The position numbers and the translations under genes were made by a program. The notes under the pieces are model-generated. The model had not been told where the DNA came from. It was given only the letters and a program-made list of their open reading frames with translations, and searched no databases. Below, one piece after another: positions 37,357 through 46,518 of a stretch of 64,000 bases of DNA; position 1 is the first letter of the stretch; each line of letters opens with the position of its first letter. The DNA is taken from assembly GCA_964624145.1 (NCBI GenBank), contig CAZUXT010000001.1:1-64000 (forward strand), written 5' to 3'. The stretch is from WJMT01 sp964624145 (GTDB lineage Bacteria; Acidobacteriota; Aminicenantia; Aminicenantales; Aminicenantaceae).

Positions 37357-38757
37357 GTGCTTAAAGATCAGAAACTTAAATATTTTGGGTATAAAGATCA
37401 GCAAGAAGTTATTGATACCGTCCTGAATCGTGAGAACAGGATTGAGTTTGTAAGAATCATATTTCCTGACATTTTGGGAAGGCACATGGACTTTACGATC
37501 CCAAGCCAAGAACTCAAAACCTCCTTTAAGCAGGGCAAAGGATTTGACGGTTCTTCCATTGAAGGTTTTGTCAGAATCGAGGAAAGCGACCTTGTCATCA
37601 AACCCGAAGCATCCACATTCAGGATTCTTCCATGGGAATACCGGGGATTTGCCGAAAATGTTAAATGGAAAGAGGCTGTTATGTTTGGAGATATTCTGAC
37701 GCCTGAAGGGGACCATTATGAAGGAGATTCAAGATATGTTCTCAAAAAAGCTATAAAAAAAGCAGCGCAGGAATTTGAAATAGATGATATAAACCTGGGG
37801 CCTGAACTCGAATTTTTTATATTTCCAGATAAAAAAATCGCTCAGCCTTTGGATGAAGGAGGGTATTTTTTTGGAGGCCTGCATGGGGAGATAAGAAAGG
37901 AAATCCAAATTTTATTGAAAAAAATGGGCATAGAATCTGAATATGACCACCATGAAGTCGCAAACGGACAGCATGAAATCGACCTTAAATACCTGAGCGC
38001 TCTTGAGATGGCTGATGTGTGTATGATCTTTCGCTATATGGTCAAAAAAGTAGCCCGAATGCATAATCTTTATGCGACCTTCATGCCCAAACCACTAAAC
38101 GGACAAAACGGCAATGGGATGCATATACATCAATCTCTCTGGAGAAAAAAAGAAAATATTTTCTTTGATGAAAAGGCCCCTTACCATCTCTCCGATACGG
38201 CCAAATATTACACCGCAGGGCTCATGAAAAACGCACCGGATATCTCTGCTGTGCTCTGTCAATGGATCAACTCATACAAAAGGCTTATAGTGGGTTATGA
38301 AGCTCCTGTTTATATCGCATGGGGGCAAAAGAACAGATCTGCTTATATCAGAGTGCCTGAATACCAGCCCGGGAAAAAAGAGGCCACACGTATTGAATTG
38401 CGATCTCCTGATCCGGCATGCAATCTCTATCTCTGTTTCGCTACCACTATCATGGCCGGACTCACAGGAATAAAGAACAAATTCCCACTGCCCGAGCCGG
38501 TCGAGGAGAACATCTTTAACATGAGCCAGAACAGGCAAAAAAAGTTCCGAATCAAAACCCTTCCCTCTAATCTGTACAACGCTCTTCACAATATGAAAAA
38601 AAGCAAACTTGTCATGGAAGCCCTCGGAGAACACCTTTTTCAAAAATTCCTCCTCAATAAGAAATATGAGATCGAGCAGTACAACAAATCAGTGTCCAAA
38701 GACTTCGACAAACAGGTCTCCGAGTATGAAATAGAAAAATACCTCCCCGTCCTCTGA
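37357..38757 (+). CDS. glnA: Glutamine synthetase, type I (GSI-alpha-like)
   Basis: 466 residues. Motifs visible: DGSSIEGF, the Glu ligands in LGPELEFFIF and HHEVANGQHEIDL, the ATP-binding NGNGMHIHQSLW, and RIELRSPDPACN. In the region of the adenylylation site of enteric enzymes (NLYDLPP) it reads NIFNMSQNRQ, so the modifiable Tyr is absent. This and the length fit the GSI-alpha class, regulated by feedback or transcription rather than adenylylation. Translation starts with GTG at 37357, 9 nt after the strong ribosome-binding site AAGGAGG. Assimilates ammonium into glutamine. Confidence 0.92.
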   Translation: MLKDQKLKYFGYKDQQEVIDTVLNRENRIEFVRIIFPDILGRHMDFTIPSQELKTSFKQGKGFDGSSIEGFVRIEESDLVIKPEASTFRILPWEYRGFAENVKWKEAVMFGDILTPEGDHYEGDSRYVLKKAIKKAAQEFEIDDINLGPELEFFIFPDKKIAQPLDEGGYFFGGLHGEIRKEIQILLKKMGIESEYDHHEVANGQHEIDLKYLSALEMADVCMIFRYMVKKVARMHNLYATFMPKPLNGQNGNGMHIHQSLWRKKENIFFDEKAPYHLSDTAKYYTAGLMKNAPDISAVLCQWINSYKRLIVGYEAPVYIAWGQKNRSAYIRVPEYQPGKKEATRIELRSPDPACNLYLCFATTIMAGLTGIKNKFPLPEPVEENIFNMSQNRQKKFRIKTLPSNLYNALHNMKKSKLVMEALGEHLFQKFLLNKKYEIEQYNKSVSKDFDKQVSEYEIEKYLPVL

Positions 38758-38813
38758 ATAGAACTTAGGCTTTACGGAAATCCCCAGTTATGCTATAAAT
38801 TGTCTTTAAACCA

Positions 38814-39491
38814 ATGGATATCGTAACGATTATTATAAGCCTGTTCGTGATTCTCTTCGCCATAACCATACACGAAGCCGCTCACGGATGGGCTGCCTAC
38901 AAACTGGGAGACCCCACCGCTCATATTATGGGAAGGATCACCCTGAATCCAGTACCCCATATAGACCCCATAGGAACGGTTCTTATGCCCGCCATCCTCA
39001 TCATAATGGGAGCGCCTCCCTTCGGCTGGGCAAAGCCTGTACCAGTCAATCCGGCAAACCTGAAAAATCCCAAGCGGGATAACATGCTCATATCTGCTGC
39101 AGGCCCCGCAGCCAATTTTTTGGCCGCTTTTGTTTCTCTCATAGCCATCGTTTTTCTCAAAGCGATCAATCCGGATACCAGCTATTTCATAAGGTCTTTT
39201 TTAATGGGAAGAGGAGGTATCCAAGGGGGCTTTCATCCTCTGGAGGGGCTGGCCGTGATTTTATTTTATGCGGTGTTCTTGAATGTCCTTCTAGCTGTAT
39301 TCAATCTTATCCCCATTCCTCCTCTTGACGGAAGCGGGATTGTCACTGGTTTCCTTTCTGAAGAAGCAAGCAGGATGTATGATAAAATCCGTCCCTTCGG
39401 CTTTATTATTATACTGGGTATGTTGTATTTAGGCCTGCTTAACCTTATCATAAGGCCTATACAAATTGTTATATACTCGATCATTCTATAA
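38814..39491 (+). CDS. Site-2 protease family (M50) membrane metalloprotease
   Basis: 225 residues, five to six membrane helices. The zinc motif HEAAH is at about 20-24 in the first helix, and the third ligand Asp lies in FNLIPIPPLDGSG near 167. The short, PDZ-less form is the widespread group III S2P family often found next to trpS and scpA/scpB, as here. Substrate unknown; not the RseP type. It ends 2 nt before trpS starts. Confidence 0.88.
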   Translation: MDIVTIIISLFVILFAITIHEAAHGWAAYKLGDPTAHIMGRITLNPVPHIDPIGTVLMPAILIIMGAPPFGWAKPVPVNPANLKNPKRDNMLISAAGPAANFLAAFVSLIAIVFLKAINPDTSYFIRSFLMGRGGIQGGFHPLEGLAVILFYAVFLNVLLAVFNLIPIPPLDGSGIVTGFLSEEASRMYDKIRPFGFIIILGMLYLGLLNLIIRPIQIVIYSIIL

Positions 39492-39493
39492 AA

Positions 39494-40480
39494 ATGAAAA
39501 AAGACAAAACCGTTCTCAGCGGCATGAGACCCACCGGCCCCCTTCATCTCGGACATCTCGCAGGCGCTCTTCGAAACTGGATCAAATTCCAGGAGGAATA
39601 TCAGTGTTATTATTCAATAGTCACATGGCACGCTCTCAGCTCTGAATACCAGAACTCAAACGCCATCAAGAAAAACACTTTTGAAGTGGCGGCAGACTGG
39701 CTGAGCATAGGGCTGGATCCTCAAAGAAGCACTCTGTTTATTCAGTCAGAAGTCAAAGAACATGCTGAACTTCATCTGCTGCTCTCAATGATCATCCCTC
39801 TTCCCTGGCTTCAAAGAGTGCCCACTTTCAAAGAAATGCAGAAGGAACTTAAGGAAAAAGAAGTGAACACATATGGATTTCTCGGATATCCCGTGCTGCA
39901 GACAGCTGATATCCTTATGTACAAAGCCGATATCGTTCCCGTGGGGGAAGACCAGGCCTATCACCTGGAGCTGGCAAGAGAAATCACACGCCGTTTTAAC
40001 CGTCTCTTCGGGAAGGTTTTCCCGGAGCCCCAGATGATGCTTACAGAAGTGCCGAAGCTGGCCGGCACAGACGGGCGTAAAATGAGCAAATCCTTTGACA
40101 ACTCAATCAATTTAAAAGACAGCCCGGAAGAGATTCAAAATAAGATATCCACTATGATGACAGATACAAAAAGAAAAAGAAGAAAAGACCCCGGAAATCC
40201 TGATGACTGCCCTGTTTTCACACTGCATAAAGCTTTTGTACCAAAAAGCAAAAGAGAAGAGATCATTAAGGGATGCCGGAGCGCAGGGATTGGATGCCTT
40301 GAGTGCAAACAGGTTATCATCGATACTCTCATCAAGGAACTTACCAGCTTCCGGGAAAAAAGAAAGATCTACGAAAAAAATCCCGGCCTGGTTTGGGAAA
40401 TACTTGAGCAGGGAAGCCTGAAAGCCAGGGAAAAAGCCAGGGCAACCATGGAAGAAGTGAGAAGCAAAATCGGGTTCTGA
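39494..40480 (+). CDS. trpS: Tryptophanyl-tRNA synthetase
   Basis: 328 residues, standard for class Ic TrpRS. The HIGH-type motif is PTGPLHLGHLAG near residues 11-22; KMSKS is present in DGRKMSKSFDNS near 195. Further TrpRS features are LQTADILMYKADIVPVGEDQ and the C-terminal anticodon-binding helices. It charges tRNA(Trp). It lies in a tight plus-strand run with the M50 protease (2 nt gap) and scpA (17 nt gap). Confidence 0.95.
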   Translation: MKKDKTVLSGMRPTGPLHLGHLAGALRNWIKFQEEYQCYYSIVTWHALSSEYQNSNAIKKNTFEVAADWLSIGLDPQRSTLFIQSEVKEHAELHLLLSMIIPLPWLQRVPTFKEMQKELKEKEVNTYGFLGYPVLQTADILMYKADIVPVGEDQAYHLELAREITRRFNRLFGKVFPEPQMMLTEVPKLAGTDGRKMSKSFDNSINLKDSPEEIQNKISTMMTDTKRKRRKDPGNPDDCPVFTLHKAFVPKSKREEIIKGCRSAGIGCLECKQVIIDTLIKELTSFREKRKIYEKNPGLVWEILEQGSLKAREKARATMEEVRSKIGF

Positions 40481-40497
40481 ACAGAAGACCTTCTAAG

Positions 40498-41223
40498 ATG
40501 GAACACTCTCAAACGTATCAAATCAACCTGGAGGTTTTTCAAGGCCCTCTCGACCTTCTTCTTTTCTTGATAAAAAAAAAGAAAATAGACATTCATAATA
40601 TCCCTATCGCCTCCATAACAAAGGAATATCTGAAATATCTGGACAAGAAAAAAAATATAAATCTTGAAAGGGAATCCGAATTCCTTCTTATGGCAGCGCT
40701 TCTAATCCATATTAAATCACGGATGCTTCTGCCTCGGGAAACCTGTGAGGAAGAAGAGGAGGATCCGCGAAAAATCCTTGTTGACAGGCTTTTGGATTAC
40801 GAAAATATAAAAGCAGCGTGCAAAATCTTAAGAGAAAAAGAAGAAGAACAGATAAAAAAATGGAAAAGAACAGCCCTTCCCAAAACAGTATCTTTTCAAG
40901 AGCTTGACTTCATCGAAGTGTCTCTTTTTGATGTGGCTGAGGTATTTTTTCATCTCATGATAAGAAAAGAAAAAGACGGGATAAAAGTCATTAAAAGAAA
41001 AGACTTTTCAGTCAAAGAAAAAAAACAGGCCATCATCAGATATTTAAAAGACCATTCTTATCTCGACTTTCTTGAATACTTTGGAAGCCAGAAAACACTT
41101 GAAGAATCCATGGTGGCCTTCTTTTGCCTTCTGGAGCTGATAAGTGAACAAACGGTTATCGCCGTTCAAGAAAGCCTGTTCCACAGAATAAAAGTATGGT
41201 TAAGAAGTGAAGTGACAGAATGA
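40498..41223 (+). CDS. scpA: Segregation and condensation protein A (kleisin)
   Basis: 241 residues. Starts with the ScpA signature YQINLEVFQGPLDLLLFLIK, then IDIHNIPIASITKEYLKYL and a C-terminal winged-helix region. ScpA is the kleisin that bridges SMC heads and binds ScpB for chromosome condensation. Its last codons overlap the scpB start by 4 nt (ATGA). Confidence 0.93.
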   Translation: MEHSQTYQINLEVFQGPLDLLLFLIKKKKIDIHNIPIASITKEYLKYLDKKKNINLERESEFLLMAALLIHIKSRMLLPRETCEEEEEDPRKILVDRLLDYENIKAACKILREKEEEQIKKWKRTALPKTVSFQELDFIEVSLFDVAEVFFHLMIRKEKDGIKVIKRKDFSVKEKKQAIIRYLKDHSYLDFLEYFGSQKTLEESMVAFFCLLELISEQTVIAVQESLFHRIKVWLRSEVTE

Positions 41224-41765
41224 AAAAGGATTTGAAAAATATTATTGAGGCTCTCATTTTTGTATCCATAGATCCTCTGTCATTAGATAAGATCAAGGAT
41301 ATCTTAAAAGAATTCCCGGATAAAGAAATTGACCGTGCCGCCGCTGAACTGACAGATTATTACTCAGAAAACAAAAGGGGCATCACTATTATTCAGGCTT
41401 CCGGAGGTTATCTCTTTGCCACTAAGAATGAATATGACGAGTATATAAAACGGCTCCTGAAGCATGAAAAAAAACAAAAGCTCTCAAGGGAAGCCCTTGA
41501 AACGCTCTCAACCATTGCCTACCACCAGCCGACCACTCTGGCAGAAATATCAGCTATAAGGGGAGTGGATGCAAGCCACTGTTTGAAAACCCTCCTTGAG
41601 AAAAAACTCATTAAAATCGTAGGAAGGAAAAAAAGCCCGGGAAAACCATTAATATACAGAACAACCAAACATTTTCTTACCTATTTTGAACTCAATAGTA
41701 TTGAAGATCTTCCAAGTAAAGAAGAAATCGAAAAAATATTAGCGGAAAAATACGAAGAAGAATAA
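41220..41765 (+). CDS. scpB: Segregation and condensation protein B
   Basis: 181 residues with two winged-helix domains. Typical ScpB segments are IIEALIFVSIDPLSLDKI at the N-terminus and LSTIAYHQPTTLAEISAIRG, with KIVGRKKSPGKPLIYRTTKH in the second domain. It dimerises and binds ScpA in the SMC complex. Start overlaps scpA by 4 nt. Confidence 0.93.
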   Translation: MKKDLKNIIEALIFVSIDPLSLDKIKDILKEFPDKEIDRAAAELTDYYSENKRGITIIQASGGYLFATKNEYDEYIKRLLKHEKKQKLSREALETLSTIAYHQPTTLAEISAIRGVDASHCLKTLLEKKLIKIVGRKKSPGKPLIYRTTKHFLTYFELNSIEDLPSKEEIEKILAEKYEEE

Positions 41766-41803
41766 AAAAACCGCCTAAGTTAAGATTTTACCTATATTTA
41801 GCA

Positions 41804-41832
41804 TTGACAAAAATATCTTTCTCATATAGTAT
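41804..41832 (+). promoter_or_regulatory. Sigma-70 type promoter of the ispH-rpsA-HU-HIT operon
   Basis: TTGACA at 41804-41809, 17-bp spacer, TAGTAT at 41827-41832. The predicted start is near 41839, so the roughly 75-bp inverted-repeat element at 41841-41918 would be transcribed in full as the ispH leader. Confidence 0.6.
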
Positions 41833-41840
41833 ATCCAACT

Positions 41841-41918
41841 AACTTGACCTATTCATAAAAAAATGGCGATGGTATTTTTTTTATTCTGAAGCAACCTCGG
41901 CTATTGAATACTCCAGGA
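41841..41918 (+). mobile_element. Short derivative of the structured-RNA element (MITE-like), copy 3
   Basis: About 77 bp. The left part (acttgacctattcataaaaa, then aatggcgatg) is the reverse complement of the right end of the full copy at 58676-58707. The right part (ttgaatactccagg) is the reverse complement of that copy's left end. The RNA-fold interior is missing. The two ends are imperfect inverted repeats and could form a stem in the ispH leader. Confidence 0.55.
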
Positions 41919-41934
41919 TGATTATAAGGATAAA

Positions 41935-42813
41935 ATGGAAGTTAGAATCGCAAAAAATTCAGGATTGTGCTATGGAGTCAAGCGGGCTCTTCAAATAGCG
42001 AAGAAAACACGCCAGCTTAAATCCGGAAAAGTCTATACATTAGGGGACCTCATACATAATCCCCAGGTCATCGAGGAATTGGAAAAAAAGGAGATAATAC
42101 CTGTAAACAGCCCAGAAGATATCAAAGAAGGGACTATTATTATTCGCAGCCACGGTGCTTCTCCTGAAATATACGATTTGCTGAATCAAAAAAATATTGA
42201 AATAGTAGACGCCACATGTCCCACTGTCAAAAACATACAAAAACTGGTATCCAAACTGGCTGAGCACGGGGATGAAATCATCATTGTTGGGAACAGAAAG
42301 CATCCTGAAACAATAGGGCTGAAGGGACACAGTCTAGGTAAAGGCATTATCATAGAAGATGAGGAGGAGGCCAGAAGGCTTCCTTTTAAAAAGAAACGCG
42401 CGGTTATCAGTCAATCCACTCAGGATTTCAATACATTCAAAGAAGTAACCGGAGTTCTGATGGAGTGCACAGAAGAACTGAACATTCACAACACCATATG
42501 CAAATCAACTCAAATCCGCCAGAATGCCACCTCAAAGCTGGCTTCTTCCGTCGATGTGCTGTTTATAATCGGCGGTAAAAACAGCTCAAATACAAACAAA
42601 CTCTATCAAATCTCGAAAAGAATCCTCAAAAACACTCATTTTATTGAGAATGCGAAACAAATCACCCCAGAGATGATACAAGGGGCGAATAAAATAGGTC
42701 TTTCAGGAGGCGCTTCCACACCTCCTGAAGTCATTCACGAAGTATCAAAAAAAATCAAATCCAGCTTCAAACATCAATATCACAGGGAGAAAACACTACA
42801 ATGTCAGAGTTAA
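41935..42813 (+). CDS. ispH: 4-hydroxy-3-methylbut-2-enyl diphosphate reductase
   Basis: 292 residues. The three iron-sulphur cysteines lie in SGLCYGVKRAL (about C12), DATCPTVKN (about C96) and NTICKSTQIRQ (about C189). Other family segments are SHGASPE, GNRKHPET and GLSGGASTPPEVI. It is the last enzyme of the MEP isoprenoid pathway, giving IPP and DMAPP. The ispH-rpsA neighbourhood is common in bacteria. The 3' end overlaps rpsA by 13 nt. Confidence 0.94.
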   Translation: MEVRIAKNSGLCYGVKRALQIAKKTRQLKSGKVYTLGDLIHNPQVIEELEKKEIIPVNSPEDIKEGTIIIRSHGASPEIYDLLNQKNIEIVDATCPTVKNIQKLVSKLAEHGDEIIIVGNRKHPETIGLKGHSLGKGIIIEDEEEARRLPFKKKRAVISQSTQDFNTFKEVTGVLMECTEELNIHNTICKSTQIRQNATSKLASSVDVLFIIGGKNSSNTNKLYQISKRILKNTHFIENAKQITPEMIQGANKIGLSGGASTPPEVIHEVSKKIKSSFKHQYHREKTLQCQS

Positions 42814-44543
42814 CAAAAAACAACAACCACATCTCAACAAAAGATTACGAAGCTCTGCTCGATAAGTATAAATTCAAAGCTTCTGAATTAACACCCGGAA
42901 AACTTGTCAAGGGAAAAGTCCTGAAAATAACACCCTCATTTATCCTTGTCGACATAGGATCGAAATCTGAAGGTATTATTCCGGTTGAAGATTTCAGTGA
43001 TCCGGAAAACATAAAAAAAATCAACCCCGGGGATGAAATAGAGGCCATCCTGGAAAGGACCTCTCCAAAAGACGGCTATATGCCTCTGTCAAAAAGCAAA
43101 GCCATTGCTGCAAAGGCGCTTGACAACCTTGAAAAAGCCTATAAATACAATAATTGGATCATCGGAAAAATTGCAGAAAAAGTAAACAAAGGATATCTTG
43201 TTGATGTGGGAATAAAGACATTTCTCCCTGATTCTCATGCAGATATAAAACCAATTAAAGACCCTAGTGAGATAATGGGAAAAAGGTTTAAATTTAAAGT
43301 CATAAAATTCGATCGTAAAAGTGAAAATGCTGTGGTTTCCCGCAAACTTCTTCTCATTGATAAAAAAGAACAAAAGAAGAAACAGGTTTTCTCTCAATTG
43401 AAAAAAGGGAAATCCTTTATGGGAGAAGTTAAGACTCTTACCAATTTCGGTGCTTTTATTGACTTAGGGGGCATTGAAGGGCTTTTGCATATTTCAGACA
43501 TGTCATGGGGAAAAGTAAATCATCCTTCTGATCTCTTCAAAATTGGTGAGAAGATTGAAGTGGTTATCCTTGATTTTGATGAAAAAGAAGAAAAAATCTC
43601 ACTGGGCTATAAACAACTGACCAAAAACCCCTGGGATGACATCGAAGATAAATACAAAGAAGGACAAAAAGTCAAAGGAAAAGTCGTCAACTTAACGGAT
43701 TTCGGAGCTTTTATCGAATTGGAAAAAGGAGTGGAAGGTTTGATCCATGTGTCTGATCTGACATGGTCGAGGAAAATGGTGCACCCTAAAAAAATCCTTT
43801 CCCCTGGTGAAGAAGTAACCGTAAGCATCCTTGACGTTGATCCGGCTGAGAAAAGAATCTCACTGGGTCTCAAACAAATCAAACCGCACCCCCTGGAAAC
43901 ACTCCAAAACGAATACGGCCCCGGCAAAAAAGTCAAAGGAAAGATCACGAATATAACAGCGTTCGGAGCTTTCATGGAAGTCGAAAAAGGAGTGGAGGGG
44001 CTCATCCACATATCTGATATAAGCTGGAAAAAAATAAATCATCCTTCTGATATATTGAACATCGGGGATGAAATTGAAGCTATTATTCTCAGCATAGACG
44101 TTGAAAAAGAAAAATTATCATTGGGCATCAAACAGCTGGAAGGAGATATTTGGGAGGATTTCTTCGAGCGCCAGAAAATCGGTGATATCGTCAATGTGAA
44201 AATAGTCCGAATCGTCGACTTCGGTGTGTTCGTTGAAATCATGCCCGGAATCGAAGGGGTCGTGTTTGTTTCAGAACTCAGCGAGAAAAAAATTGAAAAC
44301 CCTTCAGATGCCTTTTCTGTGGGCGAGGAAACTTCGGCAAAAATACTAAAGATGAACAAAAAAGACAAAAAAATTTCTTTGAGCTTTAAAAAAGCTCAAC
44401 TGGAAATGCAAAAAAGAGAATATAAAAAATACATGCAGAGCCAGGACGCAAAACATACCCTCGGTGATATTATGAAGGACCAGCTTAAGAATATAGAAAC
44501 CCCTAAAATTAAGCCAAAAAAAGAAAAGGAGAATAAATCATGA
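42801..44543 (+). CDS. rpsA: 30S ribosomal protein S1 (six S1 domains)
   Basis: 580 residues with six S1 repeats. The repeats start around GKLVKGKVLKITPSFILVDI, NNWIIGKIAEKVNKGYLVDV, GKSFMGEVKTLTNFGAFIDL, GQKVKGKVVNLTDFGAFIEL, GKKVKGKITNITAFGAFMEV and GDIVNVKIVRIVDFGVFVEI. Repeats 3-5 are the best conserved, with the GLIHISD motif. This is the full proteobacterial-type S1, which recruits mRNA to the 30S subunit. It overlaps ispH by 13 nt and the HU gene by 4 nt. Confidence 0.93.
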   Translation: MSELTKNNNHISTKDYEALLDKYKFKASELTPGKLVKGKVLKITPSFILVDIGSKSEGIIPVEDFSDPENIKKINPGDEIEAILERTSPKDGYMPLSKSKAIAAKALDNLEKAYKYNNWIIGKIAEKVNKGYLVDVGIKTFLPDSHADIKPIKDPSEIMGKRFKFKVIKFDRKSENAVVSRKLLLIDKKEQKKKQVFSQLKKGKSFMGEVKTLTNFGAFIDLGGIEGLLHISDMSWGKVNHPSDLFKIGEKIEVVILDFDEKEEKISLGYKQLTKNPWDDIEDKYKEGQKVKGKVVNLTDFGAFIELEKGVEGLIHVSDLTWSRKMVHPKKILSPGEEVTVSILDVDPAEKRISLGLKQIKPHPLETLQNEYGPGKKVKGKITNITAFGAFMEVEKGVEGLIHISDISWKKINHPSDILNIGDEIEAIILSIDVEKEKLSLGIKQLEGDIWEDFFERQKIGDIVNVKIVRIVDFGVFVEIMPGIEGVVFVSELSEKKIENPSDAFSVGEETSAKILKMNKKDKKISLSFKKAQLEMQKREYKKYMQSQDAKHTLGDIMKDQLKNIETPKIKPKKEKENKS

Positions 44544-44815
44544 TAAAAGCTGATTTAATCAACAAATTGGCAAAAGATATGAACATTACAAAACAGGAAG
44601 CAGAGAAAGGGGTCAATACTTTTTTCAATACGCTAAAGGAAGCCATAAAAAAAGGAGAGGAAATCGAGCTGCGGGGTTTCGGAAGCTTCCGTATAAGAAA
44701 ACGCGGTTCAAGATCAGGAAGAAACCCGAGAACCGGAGAGCCTGTCAAAGTCCCTTCCAAAAAAGTGATCTATTTTAAACCGAGCAAAATCCTGAAACAG
44801 AGCATAAACAAATAA
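44540..44815 (+). CDS. hup: HU/IHF family DNA-binding protein
   Basis: 91 residues. The beta-arm motif region GFGSFRIRKRGSRSGRNPRT (about 45-65) with the GRNPRTGEPV segment is diagnostic for the HU/IHF family. The gene order rpsA-ihfB is common, so an IHF-beta-like role is possible. Starts within the rpsA stop region (ATGA overlap) and its TAATG junction overlaps the HIT gene by one base. Confidence 0.93.
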   Translation: MIKADLINKLAKDMNITKQEAEKGVNTFFNTLKEAIKKGEEIELRGFGSFRIRKRGSRSGRNPRTGEPVKVPSKKVIYFKPSKILKQSINK

Positions 44816-45306
44816 TGGAATATATGACAGTTCCATGGAGAGAACATTACGTAAAAAATGCGCATAAAATGAAAGGATGTTTCTTCTGTGCGGTTGCAAA
44901 GAGAAAAAAAGACAAACAAGATCTCATTCTTTACCGGGGAGAACATAACTTCATAATCCTCAATAAATATCCCTATTCACCAGGACATCTTATGATAGCT
45001 CCCTATAAACATCTTGACTCAATTGAAAAGGCGGGGAAAAAAACCTCTTACGAAATGACAGATATTTTGAAAAAATCCCTGGAAATCCTTCGAGAAGTCT
45101 ATAATCCTCATGGCTTCAACACCGGAATGAATATAGGTCACAGCGCCGGAGCCGGCGTCGCCTATCATTATCATCTGCATGTCATACCAAGATGGGTCGG
45201 AGACTCTAATTTTATGCCTATCATAGGAAAAACGAAATTAACAACAGAAGACCTAAACAAAACCTATAACAATTTATGCACGCACTTTAAGAATTCACGG
45301 GATTGA
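44815..45306 (+). CDS. HIT-family hydrolase/phosphorylase (Ap4A-type)
   Basis: 163 residues. The histidine triad reads YHYHLHVIPRW near residues 121-131. The N-terminal WREHYV and GCFFC (a CxxC-like pair) and the LNKYPYSPGHLMIAPYKH strand are typical of bacterial HIT proteins related to Ap4A phosphorylase. It probably cleaves dinucleoside polyphosphates or adenylylated metabolites. It is translationally coupled to the HU gene (TAATG). Confidence 0.85.
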   Translation: MEYMTVPWREHYVKNAHKMKGCFFCAVAKRKKDKQDLILYRGEHNFIILNKYPYSPGHLMIAPYKHLDSIEKAGKKTSYEMTDILKKSLEILREVYNPHGFNTGMNIGHSAGAGVAYHYHLHVIPRWVGDSNFMPIIGKTKLTTEDLNKTYNNLCTHFKNSRD

Positions 45307-45343
45307 AAAGGAAAGAATAAGAATCAATCTGGAGACAATTTTC

Positions 45344-46483
45344 ATGAACTTCAAACTAAACGAAGAACAAAAAATGCTTAAGGAAATGGTACGCCATTTT
45401 GCAGAAAATGAAATAAGCCCTGTGGCTAAAGAACTCGAGAAAAAACACCAATTTCCAAGCATGCTGATCAAAAAATTGGCGGAACTCGGCCTTATGGGAA
45501 TGTCCGTTCCTGAAAAATACGGAGGCAGTAAAACGGACAGACTTTCTGTTTCTCTTGTTATTGAAGAGATAAGCCGTGTCTCACCTTCCTTAGCTGTCAT
45601 TTTTTCCGTTCATTCATCATTGTTCTGCTACTCGATATCTAAATTCGGGACTGAAGAACAAAAAAGAAAGTATCTTCCCAAAGCGGCTAAAGCAAAAATA
45701 CTGGGAGCATTCAGCTTGAGTGAATCAGAAGCCGGATCAGATGCAACGGCATTGAAGACCTCTATTGTAAAAAAAGGGGACAAGTATATTTTAAACGGAA
45801 TAAAGACCTGGGTGACAAGCGGAAAAAATGCCAACGCCTATATACTTTTTGGCAAGCATAAAACAGCTTCGGAAAAAAGAAAATTGAGCGCTTTTATTGT
45901 GGACCAGGATTCTCCAGGACTTAAAATAACGAAAGTTGAAGATAAAATGGGGCTGCATTCTTCCATGACTTCGGAAATAACCTTAGAAGACTGTGAAATC
46001 CCGTCAAGCAATATCCTGGGCGACGAAGGTCAGGGAACAAAAATTGCATTCCATTGTCTTGACAACTCGAGAATAGGGATCGCTGCCCAATCAATCGGCC
46101 TGGCAAGCCGGTGTCTTGAAGAAGCCATTAAATACTCAAACCAAAGACAGGCTTTTGGGCGGAATATCTCCTCCTTCCAAGCCATTCAATTCAAAATCGC
46201 TGACATGGCCACTCAGCTCGACGCCTCACGGCTGCTTACATACAGAGCCGCTCATTTAGCTGACCAAGGAGAGCCCTTTTCAAAGGAATCCGCGATGGCA
46301 AAACTTTTTGCTTCGGAGGCAGCCAACAAAATAGCTTATGAAGCTCTTCAGATTCATGGAGGATACGGATATTCAAAAGAATTTCTCATAGAACAATTAT
46401 ACAGAGACGCGAGGGTCCTTACCATATATGAAGGGACTTCAGAAATCCAGAGACTTGTCATATCAAGATATCTTCTTAGATGA
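45344..46483 (+). CDS. Acyl-CoA dehydrogenase
   Basis: 379 residues, usual length. The three-domain ACAD fold is clear: helical N-terminus; FAD-binding FSLSESEAGSDATALKT and KTWVTSGKNANAYILF; C-terminal helices with RQAFGRNISSFQAIQFKIAD. The catalytic base is the Glu of YEGTSEIQRL (about E363), the short/medium-chain position. It oxidises acyl-CoA to enoyl-CoA, passing electrons to ETF. No ETF or other beta-oxidation gene is adjacent, so chain length and pathway are open. Confidence 0.92.
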   Translation: MNFKLNEEQKMLKEMVRHFAENEISPVAKELEKKHQFPSMLIKKLAELGLMGMSVPEKYGGSKTDRLSVSLVIEEISRVSPSLAVIFSVHSSLFCYSISKFGTEEQKRKYLPKAAKAKILGAFSLSESEAGSDATALKTSIVKKGDKYILNGIKTWVTSGKNANAYILFGKHKTASEKRKLSAFIVDQDSPGLKITKVEDKMGLHSSMTSEITLEDCEIPSSNILGDEGQGTKIAFHCLDNSRIGIAAQSIGLASRCLEEAIKYSNQRQAFGRNISSFQAIQFKIADMATQLDASRLLTYRAAHLADQGEPFSKESAMAKLFASEAANKIAYEALQIHGGYGYSKEFLIEQLYRDARVLTIYEGTSEIQRLVISRYLLR

Positions 46484-46518
46484 TATTTTTTTTGAAAAAG
46501 ATAATTTCGAGGTGAAAA

